DNA of 52,106 bases from Nocardiopsis kunsanensis DSM 44524 (GTDB lineage Bacteria > Actinomycetota > Actinomycetes > Streptosporangiales > Streptosporangiaceae). The stretch spans positions 1-52,106 of the forward strand of contig NZ_ANAY01000039.1 in assembly GCF_000340965.1 (NCBI RefSeq). The letters are read 5' to 3'. Shown here one piece after another: positions 16,102-24,252 of this stretch (positions are counted from its first letter, which is position 1; the number at the start of each line of letters is the position of its first letter). A program made the translations under genes and the position numbers. Under the pieces are notes generated by a model, which worked only from the letters and a program-made list of their open reading frames with translations, was not told where the DNA came from and searched no databases.

Positions 16102-16974
16102 ATGACTGAAGCTGCCCGTCAGAAGATGGTCGAGCGGGTCCGAGGGCTCCTCCGCATGGCGGAGGACTCCTCGGTCACCGATGCCGAGAGCCAGGCCTTC
16201 ACCGCCAAGGCCGCCGAGCTCATGACCCGCCACGCGATCCAGGAGGCCGAGGCCCGCGCCGAGCGGGGCGAGGAACCGGACGCGATCAGCCGCATGAACC
16301 ACGTGGTCAGCGGCGTGGGGGGCCATGGCAAGGCCCGAGTGCGGGCACTGGCCGATATCGCGGCCGCCTATGGCTGCCAGTCGGCAGTACGCGGCAACAC
16401 CTCCGACACCACCGAGCGCACCATCATCCTGGTGGGCACGGTGGACGCCCTGGAAGCCCTGCAACTGCTGTTCCCGTCGATCTCCAACCAGATGGAGGCC
16501 TCGGCGAAGTTCATGAGTTCCACACACGTGGCCAACATCAGGGAACTGCGCAATTACACGCGCTCGGCTCTGGAGACCGAACGCAAGCGTTACTACCGCT
16601 CGTTCGTGCGTGCCTACGGCCAGGCCGTCGCAGAACGGATCCGCGAGTTCCGTACACGCATGCAGGAGAACGCCGGGGAACCGCAGACCGATTCGGGCTC
16701 GGAGGACCCGGATTCCCGGGAACAGTCCTCCCGAGGCACGGACCTGGTCCTTCGAGAGGACGTGCACCGGGTTCAGGAGGAGTTCCAGAAACAGTTCCCG
16801 CAGTTGCGCAAGCACCGTCCCGAGCGCACGCACAGCGCTGCCGGGTACCGCGCCGGCTACCGGCGGGGGCGGCAGGCGGAGCTGGGCCTGGAGACGTCCG
16901 TGGAGAGCGGTGAGGAGAACTCCTCGTCCCTTCCCGAGGGCGCCGAAAAGGCCGGCCAGGGTTCCACGAGCTGA
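16102..16974 (+). CDS. DUF2786 domain protein
   Basis: This 290-residue protein has a DUF2786 domain in its first 45 residues (VERVRGLLRMAEDSS...AAELMTRHAI). A middle part with a helical RYYRSFVRAYG segment follows, then a charged tail. Its function is unknown. I prefer the ATG at 16102 because the domain begins there. An in-frame ATG at 16033 adds 23 poorly structured residues and has a weak AGG site. The gene converges on the DnaN-like gene across a gap full of DnaA-box-like sequences. Confidence 0.78.
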   Translation: MTEAARQKMVERVRGLLRMAEDSSVTDAESQAFTAKAAELMTRHAIQEAEARAERGEEPDAISRMNHVVSGVGGHGKARVRALADIAAAYGCQSAVRGNTSDTTERTIILVGTVDALEALQLLFPSISNQMEASAKFMSSTHVANIRELRNYTRSALETERKRYYRSFVRAYGQAVAERIREFRTRMQENAGEPQTDSGSEDPDSREQSSRGTDLVLREDVHRVQEEFQKQFPQLRKHRPERTHSAAGYRAGYRRGRQAELGLETSVESGEENSSSLPEGAEKAGQGSTS

Positions 16975-17008
16975 CGTGGAGGGCGAACACAGGATGCCTG
17001 CACAGAAG

Positions 17009-17166
17009 TTTTCCACAGGCTGTGCACGAAGCACGCCAGGAGGCACTTCTGCACGTCATGCCGGGATTTCTAGGACAGATGCTGCCTGAATCGGCCCTTT
17101 CCAGGGATGATGACCCTGAGTTGTCCACAGGCTCGAAGGGCAGCCTGTGGATAACTTTGTGGACAA
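17009..17166. promoter_or_regulatory. cluster of four DnaA-box-like sites
   Basis: The sites are TTTTCCACA at 17009-17017 (+), TTGTCCACA at 17121-17129 (+), TTATCCACA at 17146-17154 (-) and TTGTCCACA at 17158-17166 (-). The actinobacterial DnaA consensus is (T/C)TGTCCACA, so two are perfect. They lie in the convergent gap between the DUF2786 and DnaN-like genes, so they are not at a promoter. The last two are three bases apart. Confidence 0.6.
17125..17150. terminator. hairpin inside the DnaA-box cluster
   Basis: CCACAGGCT/AGCCTGTGG is a perfect 9-bp stem with an 8-nt loop. It may serve as the shared terminator of the two converging genes and explains part of the DnaA-box symmetry. Confidence 0.5.
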
Positions 17167-17203
17167 GTGGGAGCCGTCGGCTGCAAGAACAGAAAAGGGG
17201 AGT

Positions 17204-18358
17204 TCAGGACACCCGCAACGGTTGCACCAGGTACCGGAAGGCGGGTTCCTGGCCCTCCTCCTCAGAGAGGTCGGTGAACACCGCGGGTTTGGTCGGCTCG
17301 GTGAAGTTGAGCCGGGCCCGTTCCGTCTCCACCCCGGCCAGCCCGTCCATGAGGTAGTCGGGACGGAAAGCCAGCCGCAGGGGGTCGCCCTCGTACTCGA
17401 CCTCGATCGCCTCGACCGCCTGGGCGTCCGCACCCGAACCCGCCTCGAGCACGACCTCGCCCTCGCTGAAGGCCAACCGCAGCGGCGTCGCGCGGTCCGC
17501 CACCAGGGCCACACGCTTGACCGCCTCCAGCAGCGGGGCGACGGTCACATGGGCCCTCGCGGAGAAGTCCGCGGGGAACCACGACCGGTACTTGATGAAG
17601 TCGCTGTCGATGAGGCGGGTGGTGGTGCGCCGCTGACCGCTCTCGAAACCGATCATGCCCTCGCCCGGGGACAGGCTCACCCCCTCTCCGACGGTGACCG
17701 TGGACAGGGCGATATCGACGTTCTCGCCGGTGACGAGTCCGCGCACGGTGTCGGAGAGCGTACGGGCGGGCACGAGCGCGGCCACGTCGATCCCCGTGTC
17801 GGCAGGAAGCCACCACAGCTCGCGCACGGCGATGCGGTAACGGTCGGTGGCGACCACTCTCAGACTGTCGCCGGTGAAGTCGAGGTAGGCACCGGTGAGC
17901 ACGGGCAGGGTGTCGTCACGGCTGGCCGCCGGGGTGACCTGGCGTACCGCCTGGGTCAGGGCCCGGGCAGGGACCGCGCCGATACGCGGGGGCATCCCGG
18001 GCAGGCTCGGGTAGTCCTCCAACGGCATGGTGATGAGCGTGAATCGGGCGGTGCCTCCGGTGATGAGGATGCGCGAGCCCCGGCTCTCGATGTCGACCGC
18101 GCCCTCGGGGAGGTTGCGCACGATCTCGGCCATGAGGCGCCCCGGAACCAGGGCACTGCCGCCCTCGGCCGTTTCGGCACGGACGGAGGCACGGGTGGAA
18201 ACCTCGTAGTCGAAGCCGGACAGGTGCAGGGACCCAGTGTCCTCGGCGGCCTCCATGCGCATGCCGGCGAGTACGGGCACGGAGGGTCGTGCGGGCAGCG
18301 CCCGAGCGGTCCATGCGACCGCGTCGGCGAAAGCGTCGCGGTCCAGTCGCAGTCTCAC
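17204..18358 (-). CDS. sliding-clamp (DNA polymerase III beta) paralogue
   Basis: This 384-residue protein aligns along its whole length with DnaN. The three clamp-fold repeats are evident, for example MEDYPSLP-like LEDYPSLPGMP near 115, VATDRYRIAVRE near 170 and the C-terminal strand that should read LMPVRL. Here that end reads LVQPLRVS, so the terminal segment near the peptide-binding pocket is altered. The normal dnaN neighbours dnaA, recF and gyrB are absent, so I read this as a second clamp. The GTG start follows GGAGG by seven bases. It may load on DNA for a dedicated polymerase or repair pathway, but that is not shown here. Confidence 0.85.
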   Translation of the reverse strand: MRLRLDRDAFADAVAWTARALPARPSVPVLAGMRMEAAEDTGSLHLSGFDYEVSTRASVRAETAEGGSALVPGRLMAEIVRNLPEGAVDIESRGSRILITGGTARFTLITMPLEDYPSLPGMPPRIGAVPARALTQAVRQVTPAASRDDTLPVLTGAYLDFTGDSLRVVATDRYRIAVRELWWLPADTGIDVAALVPARTLSDTVRGLVTGENVDIALSTVTVGEGVSLSPGEGMIGFESGQRRTTTRLIDSDFIKYRSWFPADFSARAHVTVAPLLEAVKRVALVADRATPLRLAFSEGEVVLEAGSGADAQAVEAIEVEYEGDPLRLAFRPDYLMDGLAGVETERARLNFTEPTKPAVFTDLSEEEGQEPAFRYLVQPLRVS

Positions 18359-18459
18359 TACGGGGCCTCCTCGTCAATGGTTCCGTGTGGCGACACGGTA
18401 ACCGGAGGCCCCGACAGAAACAGGCAGGTGCGCCCGGCCGGTTCCGGCCGGGCCGGGGC

Positions 18460-18927
18460 TCACTCGGTGCTGGGACGCAGGGTCCAGAGGATGCTCATCC
18501 GGCCGGTGACCGTACCGTCGTCGGTGCGGAGCTCGACCTCCACGGAGAACTCGGGGCGCTTGCCCTCGTCGAGTTCGGCGACGACCTCGTCGTGGTCCCG
18601 GGCCAGTTCCGCGTCGGCGGTCACAGCGCCCATGGCGAGCCCGAGGTAGTGGATCTCCGCGTTGACGACCAGGGGGACGGCGCGCTCGAACTGGTCGCTG
18701 AAGGCACCGATGACGATCGCCCCGGAGGCGGACTCCGCCAAGGTGAACATCGCACCCGCGTGGGGGCCGCCGATGTGATTGTGGTGGTCGGTGTTGTCGG
18801 GCAGACGCATCACGGCACGGCCGTGGTCGATCTCGGTGAAGGCCACGCCCAACGTGCGCGCGAAGGGCACCGCGGCGAGGAAGCCGGACTTGACCGCATC
18901 CGCTTTCTCGGCGTTCATCTGTGTCAT
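18460..18927 (-). CDS. hotdog-fold thioesterase-like protein (DUF4442/PaaI group)
   Basis: This 155-residue protein has the hotdog pattern HNHIGGPHAGAMFTLAESASG in the central helix region, with following strands VVNAEIHYLG and EFSVEVELR. Family members hydrolyse acyl-CoA thioesters. The substrate here is unknown. The ATG at 18927 lacks a ribosome site but lies seven bases after a TAACAT box, so translation is probably leaderless. An internal ATG at 18918 is the alternative. A palindromic operator covers the promoter. Confidence 0.8.
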   Translation of the reverse strand: MTQMNAEKADAVKSGFLAAVPFARTLGVAFTEIDHGRAVMRLPDNTDHHNHIGGPHAGAMFTLAESASGAIVIGAFSDQFERAVPLVVNAEIHYLGLAMGAVTADAELARDHDEVVAELDEGKRPEFSVEVELRTDDGTVTGRMSILWTLRPSTE

Positions 18928-18934
18928 GCCGCTG

Positions 18935-18952
18935 ATGTTACTTGTGAGTAAC
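18935..18952 (-). promoter_or_regulatory. promoter -10 box overlapped by palindromic operator
   Basis: GTTACT-TGTG-AGTAAC (18937-18952) is a perfect palindrome. On the minus strand its distal half merges with the -10 box TAACAT (18935-18940), seven bases from the thioesterase ATG. A bound dimeric repressor, for example of TetR or GntR type, would block RNA polymerase. Confidence 0.65.
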
Positions 18953-19011
18953 CCCCGGCACCACTCCACCGTCCGTGTGTTCCCGTACCGCATACACACA
19001 CACCTGTGGGC

Positions 19012-19017
19012 TACCAT
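19012..19017 (+). promoter_or_regulatory. -10 box of tRNA-Ser promoter
   Basis: TACCAT lies 27 nt before the mature tRNA. A short GGAGA/TCTCC hairpin lies in the predicted leader. Confidence 0.4.
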
Positions 19018-19044
19018 GACTGACGGAGAGGCGGTTCTCCCCTC

Positions 19045-19133
19045 GGAGGGTTCGCATAGCGGCCGAGTGCAGTGCTCTTGAAAAGCACCAAGTCCTTGAC
19101 GGGGCTTCGTGGGTTCGAATCCCACACCCTCCG
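19045..19133 (+). tRNA. tRNA-Ser (anticodon TGA)
   Basis: 89 nt with a 7-bp acceptor GGAGGGT/ACCCTCC, anticodon stem GTGCT/AGCAC with loop CTTGAAA (anticodon TGA), a long class II variable arm and T arm GGGTTCGAATCCC. The discriminator is G, as expected for serine. Confidence 0.95.
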
Positions 19134-19170
19134 CAGAACCGGAACCCTCGCAGGTCGAGGGACCGAACCA

Positions 19171-19213
19171 CGAGGGCCGGTGGCCCCGGGGCGACCGGGG
19201 TCACCGGCCCTCG
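19171..19213 (+). terminator. terminator after tRNA-Ser
   Basis: A 19-bp stem with one mismatch (19171-19189 against 19195-19213) and a 5-nt loop. Confidence 0.75.
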
Positions 19214-19327
19214 TCGGGTCCGGAGGGCCTCGGGTGCGCCGTGGCGGGCCCGCGGATCCGCAGTGACCGGGCGGTGACAAGCCGATGAGCGTCACCGGAA
19301 GCCTCCGTACCAGGGCTGTGTCACCGG

Positions 19328-19348
19328 ACCACTGCAGGGCACAGTGGT
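19328..19348. repeat. inverted repeat ACCACTG-N7-CAGTGGT
   Basis: A perfect 7-bp inverted repeat 66 bp before the FkbM start. Operator-like, with no other support. Confidence 0.35.
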
Positions 19349-19413
19349 ACCAACGGTGCTCAGACGAGACCGCACATCCCCCGCAGTGCAGAACCCAGAC
19401 CTCGGGAGCGCCT

Positions 19414-20412
19414 GTGGTGGTGAACCGGATCCGCGATCTCCTACGACGACACCCGGCGGCCCGGCAAGCAGTACGGGAGGTCCGCGGCCGGCTCCCACGG
19501 TGCCTCAGCGGGCTCGCCTCCGACCCGGTGCCGTCCCGACGCCGTTTCGACCTGGCCCTCCCCCGGCTCGAGGACGGTTCGCGTGACGGTCCGGACTCAC
19601 TCGCCTTCAACGCACCGGGCGAGCTCTGGCTACCTCGGAAACTCGATCAGGGCGGGCTCGCCGGTTTCGAACCAGAGACACTCGCCTGCTTTCTCGCCGC
19701 CCTGGACCACGCCCGTCCGGGTGCGGTCCTGGACGTGGGCGCGAACGTGGGGGTGTACGCGCTGCTCGCCGCCGCTCGATGCCGCCGCCCCGTCCACGCC
19801 TTCGAGCCCACCCCGCACATCGCCGGGGCCGCGAGGGACCTGGCCGAGGCCAACCGGCTCCCGGTCGAGGTGGCCGAACTCGCTGTGGGCGACCGCACAG
19901 GAAAGGCGGTGTTCACGCTCTCCTCCACCTCGGACGCGTCGAACTCGTTGGCCGCCGGGTTCCGCCCCGAGGCCGGCCGGCTCGAGGTGCGGGTGGAGAC
20001 CTTGTCCCGCTGGTGCGAGCACACCGGCACGGTCCCGGCCGTCGTCAAGATCGACACGGAGACCACAGAACCCGACGTCATCTCCGGAGCCGTCGACGTC
20101 CTGCGCGAGTCCCGGCCCTGGGTGTTCTGCGAGGTCCTGCCGGGCCGCGGGGTCGAGGAACGCCTCATGGAGCTGCTGCGCCCGCTCGAGTACACGTGGC
20201 ACCAGCTCGGGGAGGAACTGCCTTGCCCCGCACGCACCGTCATCGACGGCCGGATATCCGGGCCCGAACAGCGCATGTGGCTCTTCGCCCCCGAGGAACC
20301 CCCGGCCACGTTGTGGACACACGCCCGTGCGTGGCGCCGTGCCCTGAGCAGCTGCGTCCCCGGCCCCGGGCACACGACGGCACCCGCCGCCGACGGGGAC
20401 CGTACCGGGTGA
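19414..20412 (+). CDS. FkbM-family methyltransferase
   Basis: This 332-residue protein has SAM-binding motif I VLDVGANVGVY at about residues 105-115, the acidic HAFEPTP strand end and the FkbM hallmark VVKIDTETTE. Family members O-methylate sugars, lipids or natural products. The target here is not evident. The ORF is open upstream to 19285, but those residues look non-coding. The GTG at 19414 has GGGAG five bases before it. It converges closely (4 bp) on the first universal stress gene. Confidence 0.8.
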   Translation: MVVNRIRDLLRRHPAARQAVREVRGRLPRCLSGLASDPVPSRRRFDLALPRLEDGSRDGPDSLAFNAPGELWLPRKLDQGGLAGFEPETLACFLAALDHARPGAVLDVGANVGVYALLAAARCRRPVHAFEPTPHIAGAARDLAEANRLPVEVAELAVGDRTGKAVFTLSSTSDASNSLAAGFRPEAGRLEVRVETLSRWCEHTGTVPAVVKIDTETTEPDVISGAVDVLRESRPWVFCEVLPGRGVEERLMELLRPLEYTWHQLGEELPCPARTVIDGRISGPEQRMWLFAPEEPPATLWTHARAWRRALSSCVPGPGHTTAPAADGDRTG

Positions 20413-20416
20413 GTCC

Positions 20417-21349
20417 TCAGTCCTCGTCCTCGTCACCGTGCTTGGGCAGCACGATGACGGGGACGCGCGAGCGGTGCAGGATGCCCTGGCTCACCGAGCC
20501 GAGCAACAGGCCCCGCACCGTGCCCCGCCCCCGGGACCCCACGACGATCGCGTCGGCGTTCTCAGCAGCGCGCAGAACCGCGTCGACCGGGTTGGACTGG
20601 GTACGCACGGCGCTGACCTCGATGTTGACGTCGTCGCGGCCCTCGAGTGCATCGGCGAGCAGGTCGGAGACCAGCTCCTCGGACTGTTTCTCGAACACGT
20701 TCTCCTGGGGCTGGAAACCGGCGGCGGTCATCGCGACCGGGTCGTAGGGATAGGGGACCTCCCAACTGTTGACCATGACGAGGTCGCCCTCGTTCTCGGC
20801 GGCCAGGTCCACCGCGAGGCCCAACGCCCGGCGCGCGTTGTAGGAACCGTCGACGCCGACGACGATGCGGTCGAGAGAGGTCGTGGCCGGGTGTCCCCCG
20901 CCCTCGTGCGGCACCACCACGACCGGGCAGGGCGCTTGGGCCGCGACGCGCACGCTCACCGATCCCACGAACAACGCGGCGATCGAACCGAGTCCGCGGC
21001 TGCCGAGGACGATGAGGTCGTGCGGGTGGCTCTGCCGGATCAGCGCCAGGGGTGCTTCCTCCATGGCGGTGATGGTCTCGGTCTCGAGATCGGACTGCTG
21101 TTCGGTCGCGTGCCTGCGTGCCTCGGCGAGAACACTGGTGGCCTGACCACTGATCTCGTCGGTCGGCTGGAACCGGGTGGGGCCGCCGTAGGACGAGACG
21201 ACCAACGGCATGCCCAAGGAGTGCACGATGCGCAGCACGACCCCACGGCGTACGGCCTCGGCGGCTGCCCACTCCAGGGCTGCACGGGAATGGTCGGACC
21301 CGTCGACACCGACGACGACCTTGGGTGTGTATTCACGGTTCTCGGCCAT
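20417..21349 (-). CDS. tandem-domain universal stress protein
   Basis: This 310-residue protein has two UspA domains. Each starts VVGVDGS (or IVVGVDGS) and ends in the ATP-binding loop GSRGLGSIAALFVGS or GSRGRGTVRGLLLGS. Such double-domain proteins bind ATP and are induced by dormancy or redox stress in actinobacteria. The ATG has a GGGGGAG site. It lies 87 nt upstream of its tail neighbour's start region, next to a close paralogue, so the pair probably arose by duplication. Confidence 0.9.
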   Translation of the reverse strand: MAENREYTPKVVVGVDGSDHSRAALEWAAAEAVRRGVVLRIVHSLGMPLVVSSYGGPTRFQPTDEISGQATSVLAEARRHATEQQSDLETETITAMEEAPLALIRQSHPHDLIVLGSRGLGSIAALFVGSVSVRVAAQAPCPVVVVPHEGGGHPATTSLDRIVVGVDGSYNARRALGLAVDLAAENEGDLVMVNSWEVPYPYDPVAMTAAGFQPQENVFEKQSEELVSDLLADALEGRDDVNIEVSAVRTQSNPVDAVLRAAENADAIVVGSRGRGTVRGLLLGSVSQGILHRSRVPVIVLPKHGDEDED

Positions 21350-21436
21350 GTTCTCCCCCTCAGAGACTGCCCCGTTGTTTTCAAGTGGAACACATCGGCA
21401 CGGGAAGGGCGCCGGACGAACGTCCCTCTTCCGAGG

Positions 21437-22351
21437 TCATCCGGCCTCCTCCGCGTGCGGCGGAAGGACCGCGACCGGTATCCGGGCGCGGTGCAGCACC
21501 CCTTGGCTGACCGAACCCATGACGAGCCCCGCCGTCCCACCCCGTCCGCGGGAGCCGACGACGACGAGGTCGGCCTCCTCGCCCTCGTCGAGCAGGGCGG
21601 TGACGGGGTCGTCCTGTACCCGTACGGCACTGATGTCGAGTTCCTCGGTGTGTTCGTCGGCGACCTCCGCGAGCACGCCGGCCACGATCTCCTCCGACTG
21701 GCGGTCGAAGACCTCTTCGTGCAACGTCCGCGAATCCGCAGCCAGGGAGGCGGCGTCCTCGGGCAGGGGCACCTCCCAGCTGTTGACCACGACGACGGAG
21801 GAACCGGTGGAGCGGGCTTCCGCGAGAGCGAAGCGCAGGGCGCGACGGGAGGAGTCGGACCCGTCCACCCCCACCACGATGCGGTCCCGGTGTTCCCGGG
21901 GACCCTCACCCTCCGGTACGACCACGACCGGGCAGGGCGCCTCAGCGGAGGTCCGCACACTCACAGATCCGTGCACGAGGGCACGCACCGATCCGAGTCC
22001 GCGTGTCCCGACGGCAATGACGTCGTGGCCCCGTGCCTCGTTGAGCAGGACGGCCGGCGCGTTCTCGGGGGCGAGCACCACCGCCACCGGGAGGTCGGGG
22101 TGGGACTCGGCGACGGACGCGGCGCTCTCGGCGAGCACCCGCTGCCCGGCCTCGCGCACCTCCTCCGAGGCTGTGTAGCGCTCGGGCGGCGCATAGGCCG
22201 CCATGACCAACGGCATGCCCATACCGTACACGATGCGCAGCTGAACCCCGCGCCGAGCGGCATCGTCGGCGGCCCAGAACAGCGCGGCCCGTGCGTGCGC
22301 TGATCCGTCCACACCGACGATCACCGCGGTCGGTCGCTCCTGTGCGTTCAT
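21437..22351 (-). CDS. tandem-domain universal stress protein (paralogue)
   Basis: This 304-residue protein has the same two-domain plan as the gene at 20417: GVDGSAHARAAL and GTRGLGSVRALVHGS, then GVDGSDSSRRAL and GSRGRGGTAGLVMGS. The start at MNAQERP (22351) follows a GAGGGGG site. The frame continues upstream without similarity. The C-terminal domain is closest to that of its neighbour. Confidence 0.88.
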   Translation of the reverse strand: MNAQERPTAVIVGVDGSAHARAALFWAADDAARRGVQLRIVYGMGMPLVMAAYAPPERYTASEEVREAGQRVLAESAASVAESHPDLPVAVVLAPENAPAVLLNEARGHDVIAVGTRGLGSVRALVHGSVSVRTSAEAPCPVVVVPEGEGPREHRDRIVVGVDGSDSSRRALRFALAEARSTGSSVVVVNSWEVPLPEDAASLAADSRTLHEEVFDRQSEEIVAGVLAEVADEHTEELDISAVRVQDDPVTALLDEGEEADLVVVGSRGRGGTAGLVMGSVSQGVLHRARIPVAVLPPHAEEAG

Positions 22352-22386
22352 CCTCCACCCCCTCACTCTCATTGTCCGGCAAGCGG

Positions 22387-22401
22387 CCCCGGAAAACGGG
22401 G
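22387..22401 (-). terminator. weak hairpin between MinD-like and stress genes
   Basis: CCCCG-GAAAA-CGGGG in the 95-bp gap. Short stem, so low confidence. Confidence 0.3.
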
Positions 22402-22446
22402 AGGCGCCAGTGCTGTACTCGTGCCCCTCCGGTGCACGCGTCCGGG

Positions 22447-24060
22447 TCATCCCCGACGTGCGAAGGACTCCCCGACAGAGGCGGCCAGCTGCAGGTAGGC
22501 GTCCTTGGTGACTGGGGAGAGCTGGTCGAGGTCGACCTCGGCGCCCTCCTCCAAGTGCCCGTCCCAGGGGACCCGGACCACACCTCGGCAACGGCCGGCG
22601 AAATGTTGTTCGAGGCGGTCGAGGTCGACGCTGCTCTTGCTGTTGGAACGCACCATCGACAGCACCACGACGGCCCCGCGTACCAGTCCGACGTGGCCGT
22701 GGGCCTCGAGCCAGTCGAGGGTTGCGCTGGCGCTGCGGGCGCCGTCCACCGAGGCGGAGCTGACGAGCACGACCTGGTCTGCGAGCCCGAGCACACCGCC
22801 CATGGCCGAATGCAGCAGTCCGGTACCGCAGTCGGTGAGGCAGATCGAGTAGAAGTGCTCGACGATCCGGGAGACCTCGCGGTAGTCCTCCTCGCTGAAG
22901 GCTTCCGACACCGCGGGGTCCCGGTCCGAGGCGAGGATCTCCAGCCGGCTGGGCGACTGCGAGGTGAACCCTCGGATGTCTGCGTAGCGGGAGACGAGGT
23001 GGCGTTCGTTGAGCAGGTCGCGGATGGTCGCCGCGGTCTCCAGACGCACCTTGTCGGAGAGCGTTCCGCGGTCGGGGTTGGCGTCCACGGCCAGGACCCG
23101 GTCTCCCCGGAGGGAGGCCAGGGTGGCCCCCAGCGCGACGGTGGTCGTGGTCTTGCCGACCCCTCCCTTGAGACTGAGCACGGCCACCCTGTGGTGTCCG
23201 GACGCCACCGGGGTGCAGGCGCGCCCCACGAGTTCCCGTTGACGCAGGACCTTGCTGGACTCACCGGGGTTGACGAGCCCGAAGGTCGCGTTGTGCACGG
23301 CCCGGCGCCATCCTCCGCTGGGCCCCTGTCTGCGGTTGCGTACGAGGGTCGCGGCCTGGAGGGACTCGGCGGTCTCCCCGTCACCCCGGTCGGTCGCCGG
23401 CTCCGGCCCTCCACGGTCGCCCGGAGCGGCCGGCCCGGGTTCGGGCGGCGCTACCGGCTCGGCGGGCCGGATACCGGCGGAAGGGGGCCTGGGTGGTGCC
23501 CACCGCGAACCGCTCTCCGTGCCCGGTCGGACGGGCGCGGATCCGGTGGTTCCGGACGGCCCCGTGCCGGGTTCGTGCGGAGCGGGATGCGACGGGGCGT
23601 CCGTCGGGGGCTCGGCGGTGTCGAGCGGCGGCAGTTGCTCCGGCTCGGGGACCTCGGGGTCGGAGTTCGGACGCCGCGGGGCGAGCGGATCGGCCTCGGG
23701 CTCCGCCGCTGTTTCGGGACGGCGCGGCCGGGGGCGTGATCCCGGAACGAGACGTACGGTGTTGCCTCGTACCTCCTCCGCCTCCTCGTGCTCGTCGTCC
23801 TCCTCGGCGGGCTCGGCCCCCTCCCCCCGAAAAGGCGAAGCGGGCCCGGGCCCGGTCAACGGGGGCCGGGGTTCCTCGGGCCGGCGGGCGTAGGGCGGCG
23901 GGGGCGGCGGCGCCCCCTCGAAACCGCCGAACCACTGCTCCCTGGGGGAAGGGGCCGACGGCTGCGCACCCGGGACGTCCTCGGCGAAGGGTTCTTCGGC
24001 CTCGTCCCGTCCGGGGGACTCGGCGTCCGCGCCCGGCCCGTACTGTTCGTGCTGTGCCAC
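22447..24060 (-). CDS. MinD/ParA-like ATPase with long proline-rich N-terminus
   Basis: This 537-residue protein has about 270 N-terminal residues that are Pro/Glu/Ala-rich and probably disordered (including PPPPPP at 51-56). A MinD/ParA domain follows with deviant Walker A KGGVGKTTT at 298-306 and a DANPDRGTL switch region. This layout resembles EspI-type and other actinobacterial MinD-like proteins linked to cell-pole or type VII functions, but no type VII gene is nearby. The GTG start has AGGAGA six bases upstream. It is divergent from the oxidoreductase gene. Confidence 0.85.
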   Translation of the reverse strand: MAQHEQYGPGADAESPGRDEAEEPFAEDVPGAQPSAPSPREQWFGGFEGAPPPPPPYARRPEEPRPPLTGPGPASPFRGEGAEPAEEDDEHEEAEEVRGNTVRLVPGSRPRPRRPETAAEPEADPLAPRRPNSDPEVPEPEQLPPLDTAEPPTDAPSHPAPHEPGTGPSGTTGSAPVRPGTESGSRWAPPRPPSAGIRPAEPVAPPEPGPAAPGDRGGPEPATDRGDGETAESLQAATLVRNRRQGPSGGWRRAVHNATFGLVNPGESSKVLRQRELVGRACTPVASGHHRVAVLSLKGGVGKTTTTVALGATLASLRGDRVLAVDANPDRGTLSDKVRLETAATIRDLLNERHLVSRYADIRGFTSQSPSRLEILASDRDPAVSEAFSEEDYREVSRIVEHFYSICLTDCGTGLLHSAMGGVLGLADQVVLVSSASVDGARSASATLDWLEAHGHVGLVRGAVVVLSMVRSNSKSSVDLDRLEQHFAGRCRGVVRVPWDGHLEEGAEVDLDQLSPVTKDAYLQLAASVGESFARRG

Positions 24061-24239
24061 CGGAGCTCTCCTGCGTTGAGGGGTCGTAAGCGGTCGGACC
24101 CGAGAGACGCTCGGGCCCGGCCGTGGGGTTCACTCGGTCTCCCTCATACCCGTCACCGGTGGCGCAAGCATCACGCCGTGCGCTCCGACCGGTCCTCGGT
24201 CCCGGGCCGTCCGTCCTCGAACTCGTCCGGCCTCCTCGG

Positions 24240-24245
24240 TACTGT
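24240..24245 (+). promoter_or_regulatory. -10 box of a leaderless promoter (oxidoreductase)
   Basis: TACTGT lies seven bases before the ATG at 24253. No Shine-Dalgarno sequence is present. Confidence 0.5.
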
Positions 24246-24252
24246 CGAAGCC

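Noticed and set aside
17009..17166. Calling this gap the chromosomal oriC
   Set aside because: Streptomyces-type origins have many more DnaA boxes between dnaA and dnaN, and dnaA is absent here. I record it as a DnaA-box cluster only.
18937..18952. BldD binding site
   Set aside because: The TTAC/GTAA ends resemble the BldD consensus, but the spacing is one base too long and the centre lacks C(A/T)G.
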